From: an uncultured Verrucomicrobia subdivision 3 bacterium
GTDB taxonomy: Bacteria > Verrucomicrobiota > Verrucomicrobiia > Limisphaerales > UBA11358
Direction of reading: 5' to 3'
DNA: 48,984 bases
NCBI GenBank assembly: GCA_903889895.1
Contig: CAISYZ010000077.1
Span: 1 to 48,984 of the forward strand
Shown here: piece by piece, positions 10,501 to 19,728 of the stretch
Numbering within the stretch: position 1 is the stretch's first letter
How the letters are laid out: every line of letters starts with the position of its first letter
The notes under the pieces: generated by a model
What the model was told of the DNA's origin: nothing
Database searches by the model: none
What the model saw: the letters and a program-made list of their open reading frames with translations, nothing else
Translations under genes and position numbers: made by a program

Positions 10501-12382
10501 TGCCTTGCTGGAACAATATCTGGCCACCCGGCTGTTGAGCGGCAATGCCAACAATTACACGATCACGGCGACGGCGGGGACGGGGGGAACCATCACGCCG
10601 GCAGGCGGGGTGCTGGTTGCTTCCGGTTCCAACCAGAATTTTACGATCACGGCCAGCACGGGGTATAGCATCAGCAGCGTAATTGTGGACGGCGTTTCGC
10701 AGGGGGCCATCTCCAGCTACACATTCAATAACGTCACCACCAACCACACCATCTCGGCGTTATTTGCCTACAATGGCCACACGATCACGGCCACGGCGGG
10801 GACCGGCGGGATCATCACCCCTAGCGGCGCGGTGCCGGTGGCTGCCGGCGCAGAGCAGAGTTTTACGATCAGCGCCAACGCCGGCGGGGCCGTGACCAAC
10901 GTGGTGGTGGACGGCGTTTCGCAGGGAGCCGTCACAAGCTACACATTCACCAACGTGACGGCGAACCATACCATCGCGGCAGCGTTCTCCTACACGAACT
11001 ACACCATTACCGCGACGGCGGGGACAGGCGGCCTGATCAACCCGGCGGGTGGCGTCCAGGTCGGTTATGGGTCGAACCAGCTTTTCACGGTCACGGCCAG
11101 CCCGGGATATGCCATATCCAATGTGGTGGCGGACGGCGTTTCCCAAGGTGCCATCAGCAGCTACACGTTCACGAACGTGATCGCCGATCACACGATTGCG
11201 GCAATGTTCAATCTGGTGCCGATGGTGGGTGGGATCATCAGCGTCAACTTTGGGGGAGGGACCGCAAACGTCACCAAAACTGTGGGGGCCGTTGCTGCTG
11301 CAAATTGGAACAACTTGCTTGGGGTTGCAAACCCGACCAGTTCCGCGCTGGTGGAAAGCAACGGGGCTTTGACCACCATGTCGCTCTCAACTTCTGGATT
11401 TAATGGCGCGTCGACATTCGGTAATGGGAATGGTGCCGGCGGGTTGAGCGATATGTATAACGGCTACCTGGAGCTCGATTACAACAACAGTGGTTCTGCC
11501 ACCATTAGTCTGTCAATTATTCCCTTCACGAGCTACGATATTTACATCTATTACGAAGGATATACGGCCAACGTTGGATACGGTTCCAGCAGTTTCTCAC
11601 CTCTCAGCGACGCGGTTTCGAAGTGGACGGTGTCTGAGAGGAGTCAGACGCTTTATGGACAGGGAGGAGATAATGGCGGCGGCGCAAACCTGGCCGATGC
11701 ATGGGGTTATAACCTGACCGGCAGCTTGCATCAATTCCAGTCAGCCACGGCTCCAGCACAACAACCCAGCGCACCCAATGGGGCGGGTGGCGACTATTTG
11801 AAATTCACCGGGCTGACTGCGGCTACCCAGACGATTACGCTCACCGGCATTTCAGGAAATGGTTTTGAGAGCATCGGCATCGCCGGCCTTCAGATTGTGC
11901 AGTCAATCGTTGTGGTGCCCACCTACACGATCACTCCTTCCGCCGGGACTGGCGGGACGATTTCGCCGGGCACGCCGCAAGCGGTGACCAATGGGAATAA
12001 TGCCGCCTTCACGATTATGGCCAACACGGGTTATAGCATCAGCAATGTGGTGGTGGACGGCGTTTCCCAAGGGGCGATTGGCAACTACACGTTTACCAAC
12101 GTGATGGCCACACATACCATAAGTGCGACCTTTGCGGTGGCCCCGCCACTGCTGTCGGCTGCCAACCTTACGCTGCCCGGCGGCATTCCGACGTTCACCA
12201 TGGCCAACAGCTTGTCGGGCCATCAGTATACCCTGGTCTATAAGAACAGTCTGACGGATCCAAACTGGATCCCGCTGACGGGTTTGGGATCCACCGCCGG
12301 AACGGGCGGCAACATCAACCTGAGCGACACCAACTCCATCTACTCTTCAGCTCAGCGCTTCTATCGAATACAGATGCAGTGA
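7571..12382 (+). CDS. Secreted SASA-type carbohydrate acetylesterase with long repeat tail
   Basis: This 1603-aa protein has an N-terminal signal region (~1-44) and a sialate O-acetylesterase-like (SASA, SGNH-fold) domain at ~45-525. Ser137 lies in GQSNM, WYQGEN is at ~286, and His388 lies in WHPTNK. Such enzymes remove acetyl groups from sugars. The family usually has Asp two residues before this His, but here that residue is Gly386, so activity is uncertain. The tail contains InlB-like repeats at ~529-752 (three), ~995-1213 (three) and ~1450-1521 (one), a LamG-like domain (~760-990), a domain that starts with GIISVNFGG (~1220-1445), and the common C-terminal domain (~1525-1603). It lies 43 bp after the preceding giant gene and is probably co-transcribed with it. 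Most SASA enzymes are about 500-650 aa long, so the 1000-residue adhesin-like tail is unusual. Confidence 0.85.
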   Translation: MHGYSINYKSARIQRSIGSTLKRCRIFGLVLAVLGAALTTVRATVAVSPLYGNNMVIQRGKPFPVWGTATPNTAVTASYNGQTNSVTSDASGNWRLTLPSMSVQATGSNFIIKEAGGNTITFGNVVVGDVWLCSGQSNMGIDVDYCLENGNETGTSTNPDVTTANFSGMRLFGSVPYAPAGTPTTTFNGGVNWAVCSPSTVGTFSAVAFYFGRTIYTNQNGNIPIGLIESQVGGTTIDLWLDPEGLTDIPVLAPLYSQSGLSTGPFSLFNGMIYPLAPYPVKGVIWYQGENAEQSTQSADSYYLKQKGLIDGWKQLLGLDDCAFYLVQIANSGTAPTSPAPVLQSGGWNADTRLQQGFALNLPHAGVASAIDIGNSVSWVTNAWLGWHPTNKWDVGFRLGLWAMKNEYGQTNLVTSGPVLRDVTVAGSTATCTFDYAGSGLMVGYKLVYGTAYPTNSPLSLFSIAGADGTWYWANATITGSNTLQLTSTNVTTPLMVAYACWQNPAGVNLYNSNGLPALPFYVANINTKYTVTASTGAGGGISPASAVSYLQRMTALYTITPNPGYYVQNIQVDGTNVGPVSFHDSVAYYTFDPLYANHTITATFTNALPTNTITATASGGGTLTPAGVIRLAQGASQLFDIAANPGFQAAVTVDGEPMGPRNNFNFAGLAVNHTLAVAFTTTINASAGYGGAISPPGVTNITYGSSATYVISPATGYAILKVTVDGISVGAATSYTFTNVTTAHTITASFTGGTPGGSVPQTNNLLFSCLVDSLQTNSSGTITSWPASIPVYPALSPMGSPSPTLAVLDNRPFAQNYYVSSPAGFNAGAYSSPIPCSGASIVVVAKPVRNGINSGFDCVVDAFYNQLSIGVLNDSGQVVVLLNGSMGTSTATIPDGQTTILSLVVQPNGQYGVWANGALLYTNSTVSPLTSLVNGVAGSFANNISIGNDYPDGWSTYNGYIGDIFFYTNALSNTNRALLEQYLATRLLSGNANNYTITATAGTGGTITPAGGVLVASGSNQNFTITASTGYSISSVIVDGVSQGAISSYTFNNVTTNHTISALFAYNGHTITATAGTGGIITPSGAVPVAAGAEQSFTISANAGGAVTNVVVDGVSQGAVTSYTFTNVTANHTIAAAFSYTNYTITATAGTGGLINPAGGVQVGYGSNQLFTVTASPGYAISNVVADGVSQGAISSYTFTNVIADHTIAAMFNLVPMVGGIISVNFGGGTANVTKTVGAVAAANWNNLLGVANPTSSALVESNGALTTMSLSTSGFNGASTFGNGNGAGGLSDMYNGYLELDYNNSGSATISLSIIPFTSYDIYIYYEGYTANVGYGSSSFSPLSDAVSKWTVSERSQTLYGQGGDNGGGANLADAWGYNLTGSLHQFQSATAPAQQPSAPNGAGGDYLKFTGLTAATQTITLTGISGNGFESIGIAGLQIVQSIVVVPTYTITPSAGTGGTISPGTPQAVTNGNNAAFTIMANTGYSISNVVVDGVSQGAIGNYTFTNVMATHTISATFAVAPPLLSAANLTLPGGIPTFTMANSLSGHQYTLVYKNSLTDPNWIPLTGLGSTAGTGGNINLSDTNSIYSSAQRFYRIQMQ
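9157..9826 (+). repeat. Three tandem InlB-like protein repeats
   Basis: Three diverged units of about 70-78 codons follow the esterase domain. Each has a G-GG-(I/L)-P start and ends NHTI- or AHTI- followed by a short hydrophobic strand. Confidence 0.7.
10553..11209 (+). repeat. Three tandem InlB-like protein repeats
   Basis: Three closely similar units of about 72 codons carry TITATAGTGG at the start, V(V/A)DGVSQGA(I/V) in the middle and (N/D)HTI at the end. They are more alike than the first triplet in the same gene, which suggests recent tandem duplication. Confidence 0.8.
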
Positions 12383-12418
12383 TTATGTTTAATGGCGCTA
12401 CCATGAAAGAACAGCCTG

Positions 12419-15400
12419 ATGATGACATATTTAAGAGCCAGCTTGTTTTGTAAATGTATCTTACTGCTTGTCGGTTTAACCTTTGGAAAAATAAATATAA
12501 TCTGGGGGGCTCCCACAAATTCAGAGTTCCTCGTTAAAGTCAGCAGCGGTGTCATCACCAGTCTTCAATGCACGAACGATAGTTTTTTAACGGAATACAT
12601 GGCGGGACGGCTGGGCGACGTCAACATCAAGTATTTTCCGACTCCAAACTCATTATTGGCGGCTCAGACCGCTGCGTTGGCTGCCGCAGGTGCGGGAACA
12701 TATGGCTGGAGTCAAGATGGCACGAAATATATGGCCAATTATCAACTCACCAATGGTCAATCTGCCGTTCTCGCTTTGGAGTCCGATTTTGATTTCTCGG
12801 ATCCAACTGCCATTAAATGGACCTTGAGCCTAACCAACCTGACCAGCAATCCAGTCGAGATTGGCGATCTGGCTTTACCTCTGCCAATGAATGGCAATTA
12901 TTCAGGAGTCAGTTCCAGCACGATGAAGCATAGTTACATCGAAGGCAACGGATCGTATATTTTCTGGATGCGGCCCAACAGCGTGGGGCCGTATCTTCTG
13001 ATGACGCCGCTCGACAGCACCAAGTTCGAATTCTGGGACGGGAATGGTTCTGCTGGCACCTACGAAGTCTATATCCACTCGGCAGTGGCAGGCACCAATG
13101 CCGTAGCCCAGTATCCGAGCGTGACCTCCCAGGGTGCCCGCTGGCGTCAGCCCAACACGAGTTTGACCCTTGGAGCCGGCGCTTACCAGTCCTACGGCTG
13201 CAAGTTTCAATGGGTGAATAATTACGACGGGATCCGTCAAGCCTTGGTGGATGATGGCAAGATTGATGTGCATGTGGTTCCGGGCATGACCGTGCCCACA
13301 AACCTGTTTGCTGAAGTTGCCTTGAGAACCACCCAAACGGTTGCCTCGGTGAGCGCTGAATTTCCGTCAGTCACGCAAATCTTATTTTTGGGCACCACCA
13401 ACGTGGGTACGACGGGACCCTACCGATTATATCAGATCCAGTTTTCCCAGCTGGGCGAGAACGAACTGACCATCCAGTATGGCAACAGTCAGACTACTTA
13501 TTTGGAATTCTTCGTTACCGAGCCGATTGAAACCTTGATCAAGAAACGGGCAAACTACCTCGTCCAGCATCAGATAACCAACAGTGCCTTGTGGTATAAT
13601 GGCCTGTATTGCGATTTTAACATGAACGACGGGCAGTTGATCACGCCCGACAATCATGACACGCTCAACAACAGCTTCCAAATCTATGAGATTGCCAGTG
13701 ACGACGCCGGGGAATCAAGGCCGGCTTACATAGGGACCAAAGAAGCGGTGTTCCCGGTGCAGAGCGAGGTGACCTCGCTCGACAATTATATCAAGTATTT
13801 CGTCTGGAATAGCCCGGCATCCACCGGCGGACTGCAACGCACAACCAATGAAACATCTGCCTATGGAATATACGGGGTGCCAGATTGGAATTATCTGCGC
13901 AGCAACAATATTGTGGGTCTGGGACGTGGCTATGACTACCCACACATCTTTGTGATGTATTACGGCATGTATCAAGTGGCCAAATGTCATCCGGAGATCA
14001 ACACCTACCTGTCGGCCACGCAGTATCTGGCTCGCGTTTACGGCACCGCGATGGCGCTGTGGGCCAACGGCGGCGGGCAAGCGACTGAGATTGGTTTGAT
14101 GAACGAACTGGTGATCCCGGACATAATTAACGCATTGCAAGCCGAAGGCATGACCAATCAGGCGGCGAACTTGACCACCAACTGGGAAACGAAGGTCAGG
14201 TATTACCTTGACGGCAACGCAAATCTGTTTGCCTCGGAATACAGCTTTGATGCGACTGGCTTTGAGTCCCAGCAGGCTTATGCCAAATACGCTATGTTGC
14301 ACGCAGGCTCCGATCCAATAATGGGTTCGACGAATCTTCCCGCGTTTCTCCAGGAAGTGACGAATTTCATGAACATTCAGATCACCGCCAACATTTTTGA
14401 CCGTGGATGGCTGGAGACAGCCTATTATTATTACGGCAGCGACTATCGCGGCTCGATGGGCGACGATTTTGTGCTGACGTATATGGCGCAAATGGGCGGT
14501 AGCGCCTTGTTGGATTATGCTTTAAATAATGCTCCCAATATAACTACCAATCTCGCCGATTATTTGCGCCTGGGTTATGCTTCGATTCTGAGCGCCTGGG
14601 CGACCATGAACAGCGGACCACCGCCCAACTATGGTTTTTGGTATCCCGGCGCGGCCAACGATGGCGGCTGCGGTGGTGGTTTCCAACCCGAACCATACAG
14701 CACAACCTGGCTGAACAATCAGCCCTCGCACCGTGGGCCGTGGTATTATTCGGCGGAGGAGAACCTCGGCTTTTGTGGCGCGATTCGAGCAGCCGCAACA
14801 GTTCTGACTGACGACCCCATCTTTGGCCGATTCTGTTATGGTGGCACATGGCAGCAGACTACGACCAACATTCAAGTTGTTCCGTTCGATGGCGTGCGGC
14901 GACGTTTCCACGCGATGCTCAACAATGGCAACTGCCACCTGATCATTGATACGGATCGGTTCGTCGACTCGCAGCCGATTGTCTTGCAGCCCGACTTGTC
15001 ATCCATCACCTTCACCCTGGAGACAGGCAATACCAACTATCACACGGCAGCGTTGCATGTGGCGGTGTCCATGGGAGGTGCCTACACAGTGAGCGGCCCG
15101 TCAGGAACGGTGGCGACATTGCACCTGCAGCCCGGGGTGGAGACAATCGTTGAACTGCCGATACCCGCCGGCACTGGCCCCATTCCGTTCACTATTTCCA
15201 CAGCTCCCAGCACGATTACGGCGACCGCGAACACGGGAGGGAACATTATCCCGAACGAAACGGTGTTGGTTCCTTTCGGGAGCAACCAAAGCTTCACCAT
15301 CACAACCAACAATAACTATATGATTGCGAATGTTCTTGTGGACGGCATTCCTCAGGAAGCAATCAACAGCTATACGTTCACCAACGTGACCGACTCTCAC

Positions 15401-17380
15401 ACGATCTTGGCGACATTTTTGCCGGCTGCTAGCGCCTATACTCTTACAGCTTCCGCCGGGGCAGGAGGCTTGATCAGCCCGGCTGGCAACGTGGTGGTGG
15501 GTTCCGGATCGAACGAGAATTTCACGGTTACGCCAAGCTATGGCTATGCCGTTTCAAATGTAATCGTGGACGGAGTCTCGCTGGGGCCGGTCAGCAGTTT
15601 TGCATTTAACGATGTGACGACGAACCATGTTATTTCAGCCGCATTTAGTAACATTGTCCTGAATATTACGGCTTCCGCCGGAGCGGGTGGGGTAATCAGT
15701 CCTTCCAACAGCGTGCCGGTCGGTTACGGTTCCAATCAGAGTTTCACCATCACACCCAATAACAATTACGCCATCTCAAACGTGGTGGTGGACGGGATCT
15801 CATTTGGCGCCATCAGCAGCTACCTGTTCACGAACGTAATCACCAGCCATTCCATCTGGGCGTCTTTTGGCCAGATTCGTATGGTTTCCGGCAAGGTAAC
15901 AGATACATCGGGAGTCCCCATCTGCGGAGCCACGGTGTATTTTTCATTGACGCCGAATGCCGCAGCGAATTCACTTTACACTGCGACGACAGCCGCTTCC
16001 GGCCTTTACACGCAGTTGGTGGGCAGCGCGACGCTTTACATCAGTGCTGGGGCGAGTAACTGGACCACGAGCGCGGATCAGAAGGTGGCGGCGGTGACTA
16101 ATGATGTTGCCAATGTTGATTTTGCCTTGAGTTCACTTCCTTTGACTGGAAATGTGCCTAAGACTAACCAGTTACTTTTTTCAATGGTAGCCGACAGCCT
16201 GCCGGGTAGCGGCTTGCTAATGTCTTGGCCAACCTATATTCCGGCAGGACTTCCCTTCGTGCCAATTTCGGGTTTTCCATTAATTCAAAACATCGACGGA
16301 AAAAACTGGGAGCAGAATGTTTATGCGAGCGGCATAGGATTCCGGCTGGAAAATCCCTCTATTCCAAACAATGGTCAATATACCAATCCTATTCCACTTG
16401 GAAGCGGTGCGACCATCGTCTTAGCCACTATCCCTCAAACTAATGCAATTGCGGTTCCCTGGGATTCAATTGTGGATATTTTCTTCAATCAACTTTCCCT
16501 CGGCATCAGAAATGACACCGGTCAAATATGTGTTGGCGTCAATGATAATACTGGTGCTAATAATTCAACTCCTAATAACTTTTACAATGGCCCGACTGTT
16601 CCAAGTGGTCAAATCATCATCCTCAGCATAGTAGTTTCAACCAGCGGTAAGTTCATGGTCTATACCAATGGCATCGCGGTCTGGACCAATACAGCCAGCC
16701 TGCCGAATACTCATGCCTATACGCAACTGACTCCGGGAGCCCGCACGTCTGGCAATGTGAACAGCTTTTCGTCTTATATTAACATTGGGCGCGAAGATCC
16801 GGATAGCTGGTCTGCCTATAACGGTTATATCGGTGATATATTCGTTTATACCAACGCGCTCTCCAATTCTGATCGCCAGCAACTGGAGAATTATTTCCTC
16901 GCCTATTATGGCACAAACAAAACGATCACCGCCACAGCGGGAACCGGAGGTGTCCTCATCCCAGATGGCACGGTGTCGGTTGTTTCCGGTCACAGCCAAA
17001 GCTTTGTGATCACAAACAACGCTGGCTATGCGATTACTAATGTGATGGTTGATGGTGTCTCGCAGGGGGCGATCAGCAGTTATATATTCTCGAATGTCAC
17101 CGCAAGTCACACCATCAGCGTGGCACTTGCAGCGCTGCCGCCGCCCATGTTGTTGGCCGATAATTTCAGGCTGTCTAGCGGCATTCCGACTTTCACCGTT
17201 CCCAACACTTTGTCAGGGCATCAATATACTCTGGTCTATAAAAGTAGCCTGACGGATCCAGTTTGGATCCCCTTAACCGGTTTGGGAGCCACCGCTGGGA
17301 CTGGTGGCAACATTTATTTAAGCGATACCAACGCCATCGGATCGCAAACGCAGCGTTTTTATCGGATACAGATGCAGTGA
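12419..17380 (+). CDS. DUF5695-like putative glycoside hydrolase fused to InlB/LamG repeat tail
   Basis: This 1653-aa exported protein has a signal peptide at ~1-31. The N-terminal ~900 residues look like a beta-sandwich followed by an alpha/alpha barrel. They carry the segments FPVQSEVTSLDNYIKYFVW, YGIYGVPDWNYLR and GYDYPHIFVMYYGMYQ, which I associate with DUF5695. This family call is from memory, and no catalytic residues can be named with confidence. The tail has three InlB-like repeats (~930-1150), a carboxypeptidase-regulatory-like unit (~1155-1238), a LamG-like domain (~1241-1497), one more repeat (~1500-1570) and the common C-terminal domain ending FYRIQMQ. The regulatory-like plus LamG cassette closely resembles that of the 382-7527 gene. 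The gene starts 36 bp after its neighbour's stop, so the three giant genes probably form one unit. It may act on the same glycan as the downstream enzymes. Confidence 0.75.
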   Translation: MMTYLRASLFCKCILLLVGLTFGKINIIWGAPTNSEFLVKVSSGVITSLQCTNDSFLTEYMAGRLGDVNIKYFPTPNSLLAAQTAALAAAGAGTYGWSQDGTKYMANYQLTNGQSAVLALESDFDFSDPTAIKWTLSLTNLTSNPVEIGDLALPLPMNGNYSGVSSSTMKHSYIEGNGSYIFWMRPNSVGPYLLMTPLDSTKFEFWDGNGSAGTYEVYIHSAVAGTNAVAQYPSVTSQGARWRQPNTSLTLGAGAYQSYGCKFQWVNNYDGIRQALVDDGKIDVHVVPGMTVPTNLFAEVALRTTQTVASVSAEFPSVTQILFLGTTNVGTTGPYRLYQIQFSQLGENELTIQYGNSQTTYLEFFVTEPIETLIKKRANYLVQHQITNSALWYNGLYCDFNMNDGQLITPDNHDTLNNSFQIYEIASDDAGESRPAYIGTKEAVFPVQSEVTSLDNYIKYFVWNSPASTGGLQRTTNETSAYGIYGVPDWNYLRSNNIVGLGRGYDYPHIFVMYYGMYQVAKCHPEINTYLSATQYLARVYGTAMALWANGGGQATEIGLMNELVIPDIINALQAEGMTNQAANLTTNWETKVRYYLDGNANLFASEYSFDATGFESQQAYAKYAMLHAGSDPIMGSTNLPAFLQEVTNFMNIQITANIFDRGWLETAYYYYGSDYRGSMGDDFVLTYMAQMGGSALLDYALNNAPNITTNLADYLRLGYASILSAWATMNSGPPPNYGFWYPGAANDGGCGGGFQPEPYSTTWLNNQPSHRGPWYYSAEENLGFCGAIRAAATVLTDDPIFGRFCYGGTWQQTTTNIQVVPFDGVRRRFHAMLNNGNCHLIIDTDRFVDSQPIVLQPDLSSITFTLETGNTNYHTAALHVAVSMGGAYTVSGPSGTVATLHLQPGVETIVELPIPAGTGPIPFTISTAPSTITATANTGGNIIPNETVLVPFGSNQSFTITTNNNYMIANVLVDGIPQEAINSYTFTNVTDSHTILATFLPAASAYTLTASAGAGGLISPAGNVVVGSGSNENFTVTPSYGYAVSNVIVDGVSLGPVSSFAFNDVTTNHVISAAFSNIVLNITASAGAGGVISPSNSVPVGYGSNQSFTITPNNNYAISNVVVDGISFGAISSYLFTNVITSHSIWASFGQIRMVSGKVTDTSGVPICGATVYFSLTPNAAANSLYTATTAASGLYTQLVGSATLYISAGASNWTTSADQKVAAVTNDVANVDFALSSLPLTGNVPKTNQLLFSMVADSLPGSGLLMSWPTYIPAGLPFVPISGFPLIQNIDGKNWEQNVYASGIGFRLENPSIPNNGQYTNPIPLGSGATIVLATIPQTNAIAVPWDSIVDIFFNQLSLGIRNDTGQICVGVNDNTGANNSTPNNFYNGPTVPSGQIIILSIVVSTSGKFMVYTNGIAVWTNTASLPNTHAYTQLTPGARTSGNVNSFSSYINIGREDPDSWSAYNGYIGDIFVYTNALSNSDRQQLENYFLAYYGTNKTITATAGTGGVLIPDGTVSVVSGHSQSFVITNNAGYAITNVMVDGVSQGAISSYIFSNVTASHTISVALAALPPPMLLADNFRLSSGIPTFTVPNTLSGHQYTLVYKSSLTDPVWIPLTGLGATAGTGGNIYLSDTNAIGSQTQRFYRIQMQ
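15210..15868 (+). repeat. Three tandem InlB-like protein repeats
   Basis: Three units of about 71-74 codons follow the enzyme-like domain. Shared elements are ITA-A-(T/A)GG-I-P, GSN(Q/E)(S/N)FT(I/V)T, and VDG(I/V). A fourth unit lies at about 16916-17128, after the LamG-like domain. Confidence 0.75.
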
Positions 17381-17445
17381 CCTCTGCATATAGCAACTTG
17401 AACTATTCAAACGGTATTGAAGCAAGCAATAACAACCAAACGACA

Positions 17446-17778
17446 ATGAAATTCGCCGGTTCAATTCGTCAGACCTACCGATTGTTTGCCCTCGGTCTCG
17501 CCGTGTTCGGCGCGTCGTCGATGTCCATTGTCGTTAGTCCGTTATTTGAAAAAATGGTGCAGCGGAATCGGATTTTGATTAATTCTGGCTGGCGTTTTCA
17601 TTTGAGCGACCCAGGGGATATCATCAGTGACGGTTCCACGCTCACCCCCGGCTCGCTGCCCGCCGCCGCTCGGCAAGAACTTGAAGTTGCCTTCGCACCG
17701 AAGACGGCGCATTGGTTGAAGTTCATTGTCGCCGGCATGAAAGTTAGCGCCCAAAACATCGATCTTGCGGAGATCTAA
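17446..17778 (+). pseudogene. Mosaic remnant of an exported enzyme (esterase-like start, GH2-like and binding-module pieces)
   Basis: An open frame of 110 codons starts at the ATG at 17446. It has a signal-peptide-like start, then VVSPLFEKMVQRN, which resembles the VSPLYGNNMVIQRG of the SASA gene's N-terminus. INSGWRFHLSDPGD follows, a phrase typical of GH2 beta-galactosidase N-termini. It ends with AHWLKFIVAGMKVSAQNIDLAEI-like sequence, as at the end of a discoidin-type module. Bases 17485-17514 match 7649-7678 of the SASA gene at 27 of 30 positions. No complete domain can fold from this, so it is probably a relic of deletions between duplicated genes. It lies 26 bp before the GH27 gene. Confidence 0.6.
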
Positions 17779-17804
17779 GTATTCCAGACTAGCTTCTGAT
17801 CCTG

Positions 17805-19664
17805 ATGAAACGATCCAGCCTCATTACTTTAGTATTTTTTCTGCTGTGCTTTTCGGCGGACGTTTGTTCGGTGGCCGCCGCCGATTTTAAATTCCCCACT
17901 TGGGCGCCAACATCCCCAATGGGTTGGAACAGTTACGACTGTTATAGCTATAAGGTGAACGAACAACAGGTGCGTGAGAACGTTAATTATATGGCGGAAC
18001 ATCTCAAGCAGTTTGGCTGGAAATATGTCGTGGTGGATTATGTCTGGTCTGCGCCAGATTTGTCAAATGCTTCTTTTGCCCCAGAGCAGTCGCCTGACTT
18101 CAAGCCGCACTTGAACATGGATGCCTACGGCCGGCTGCTGCCCGACGAGGCGCGGTTTCCATCGGCCGCCCACGGGCAAGGATTCAAGCCGCTGGCGGAC
18201 TATGTGCATTCGCTGGGCCTGAAAGTTGGCATCCATGTGATGCGTGGAATTCCCCGGCAGGCCATCGCGGAGAAGTGTCCGGTGGCCAAATCCGACGCAA
18301 CGGCGGATCAGGTGGCTGACTTGGGTAATCCGTGCGGATGGTTGAACCACATGGTCGGTTTGAAGATGAACCTGCCCGGGGCGCAAGCCTATCTCAATTC
18401 CCTGCTGGATCTCTATGCCTCCTGGGGAGTGGACTTCATCAAGGTGGACGATCTCAGCCAGCCTTACGATCAGGCAGAGGTGGAAGGCTATCGCCGGGCC
18501 ATTGACCAGTGCGGTCGCGCAATTGTATTGAGCCTGTCACCGGGGCCGACGCCGGTGAGCGTCGCGGAACATGTTTCCCACCATGCCAACATGTGGCGGT
18601 TGCTGGGGGATTTGTGGGATCAGTGGCCGCAGGTGCGCAATGCCTTCGACATCCTGCACCAGTGGGAACCAGAAATTGGCAACGGTCACTGGCCTGATCT
18701 CGACATGCTTCCATTGGGCCGTCTGCGAATTGAAGGACCGCCCACCGGTCCGGCGCGAACCAATCTGCTCACCCGCGCTGAACAACGAACGCTGATGACG
18801 TTGTGGTGTATCGGACGCTGTCCGCTGATGTTCGGTGGTAACCTGCCGGACACCGACGCATTCACCCGCGGGCTGATCACCAATCCCGAGGTGCTGTCCG
18901 TTGACCAGCACAGTTCGCACAACCACCAATTATTTTTGAAAGACGGTCAGGCCGCATGGGTGGCCGATGTCCCCGGCTCCGCCTCCAAGTATCTCGCCCT
19001 CTTTTCCATCGGCTCGGATGAATTGACCACGAACGGCGCGGCGTGGAGCAGCCCGGTTGTGTCCCGCGCCACGCCCGGCCACGCGGTGTCCGTGGACGTG
19101 GACATCACTGGTGCGCAGCAACTGTATCTGGCGGTGGGTGATGGTGGTGACGGTTTGGTCTGCGATCACGCGGATTGGGCGGAACCCCGACTGGTCGGCC
19201 CCCGGGGAATTCTCAAACTGACCCAACTCAAATGGCAGTCGGCCACCTGCGGGTGGGGCAGTGTGGCGGTCGGACGTTCGGCGGCGGGATCATCGCTCTC
19301 GATTGACGGCCAGCCGGTCGCCGACGGCATCGGAACGCACGCGCCGTCGCTCATTATTTATGATCTGCCGGCGGGTTACACCCGATTTCAGGCGCGGGCG
19401 GGATTGGATGACAGCGGCACGGAGCAGACTCTGGGCGGGGCAACGGTCAACTTCATGATTTTTACCCGTCGTCCAACTTCCTTGGAGAGTAAGTCGGCGC
19501 GAGTGGCGCTGGCCGACCTGGGTTTTAGCAGTCCGTGCGAAGTGCGCGATTTATGGCAGCACCAAAATTTAGGCGTGGTCGGGGATCTGTTTGAATCAAG
19601 GCTGCCGGAACATGGCGCGGGTCTTTATCTGGTGAGTCCGCAGCCGGTAAAAACTTCAAGATAA
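17805..19664 (+). CDS. Secreted GH27 alpha-galactosidase with NPCBM-like domain
   Basis: The 619-aa enzyme is expected to hydrolyse terminal alpha-galactosyl residues. A signal peptide covers ~1-26. The (beta/alpha)8 barrel begins at SPMGWNSYDCYSY (~35-48), which is characteristic of GH27. The probable nucleophile is Asp215 in DFIKVD and the acid/base is Asp300 in PDLDML. Residues ~450-560 look like an NPCBM-type carbohydrate-binding module (GWGSVAVGRSAAG, DGIGTHA). The length is longer than a bare GH27 (~400 aa) because of this module. Alpha-N-acetylgalactosaminidase is an alternative within GH27. It is the first complete gene of the enzyme run, 65 bp before the next gene. Confidence 0.92.
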   Translation: MKRSSLITLVFFLLCFSADVCSVAAADFKFPTWAPTSPMGWNSYDCYSYKVNEQQVRENVNYMAEHLKQFGWKYVVVDYVWSAPDLSNASFAPEQSPDFKPHLNMDAYGRLLPDEARFPSAAHGQGFKPLADYVHSLGLKVGIHVMRGIPRQAIAEKCPVAKSDATADQVADLGNPCGWLNHMVGLKMNLPGAQAYLNSLLDLYASWGVDFIKVDDLSQPYDQAEVEGYRRAIDQCGRAIVLSLSPGPTPVSVAEHVSHHANMWRLLGDLWDQWPQVRNAFDILHQWEPEIGNGHWPDLDMLPLGRLRIEGPPTGPARTNLLTRAEQRTLMTLWCIGRCPLMFGGNLPDTDAFTRGLITNPEVLSVDQHSSHNHQLFLKDGQAAWVADVPGSASKYLALFSIGSDELTTNGAAWSSPVVSRATPGHAVSVDVDITGAQQLYLAVGDGGDGLVCDHADWAEPRLVGPRGILKLTQLKWQSATCGWGSVAVGRSAAGSSLSIDGQPVADGIGTHAPSLIIYDLPAGYTRFQARAGLDDSGTEQTLGGATVNFMIFTRRPTSLESKSARVALADLGFSSPCEVRDLWQHQNLGVVGDLFESRLPEHGAGLYLVSPQPVKTSR

Positions 19665-19728
19665 TCATGATCTCGCACGCCACGACTCTGAAAAAAAACA
19701 ATGAATTATTAAGGATAAATCCTGATTT

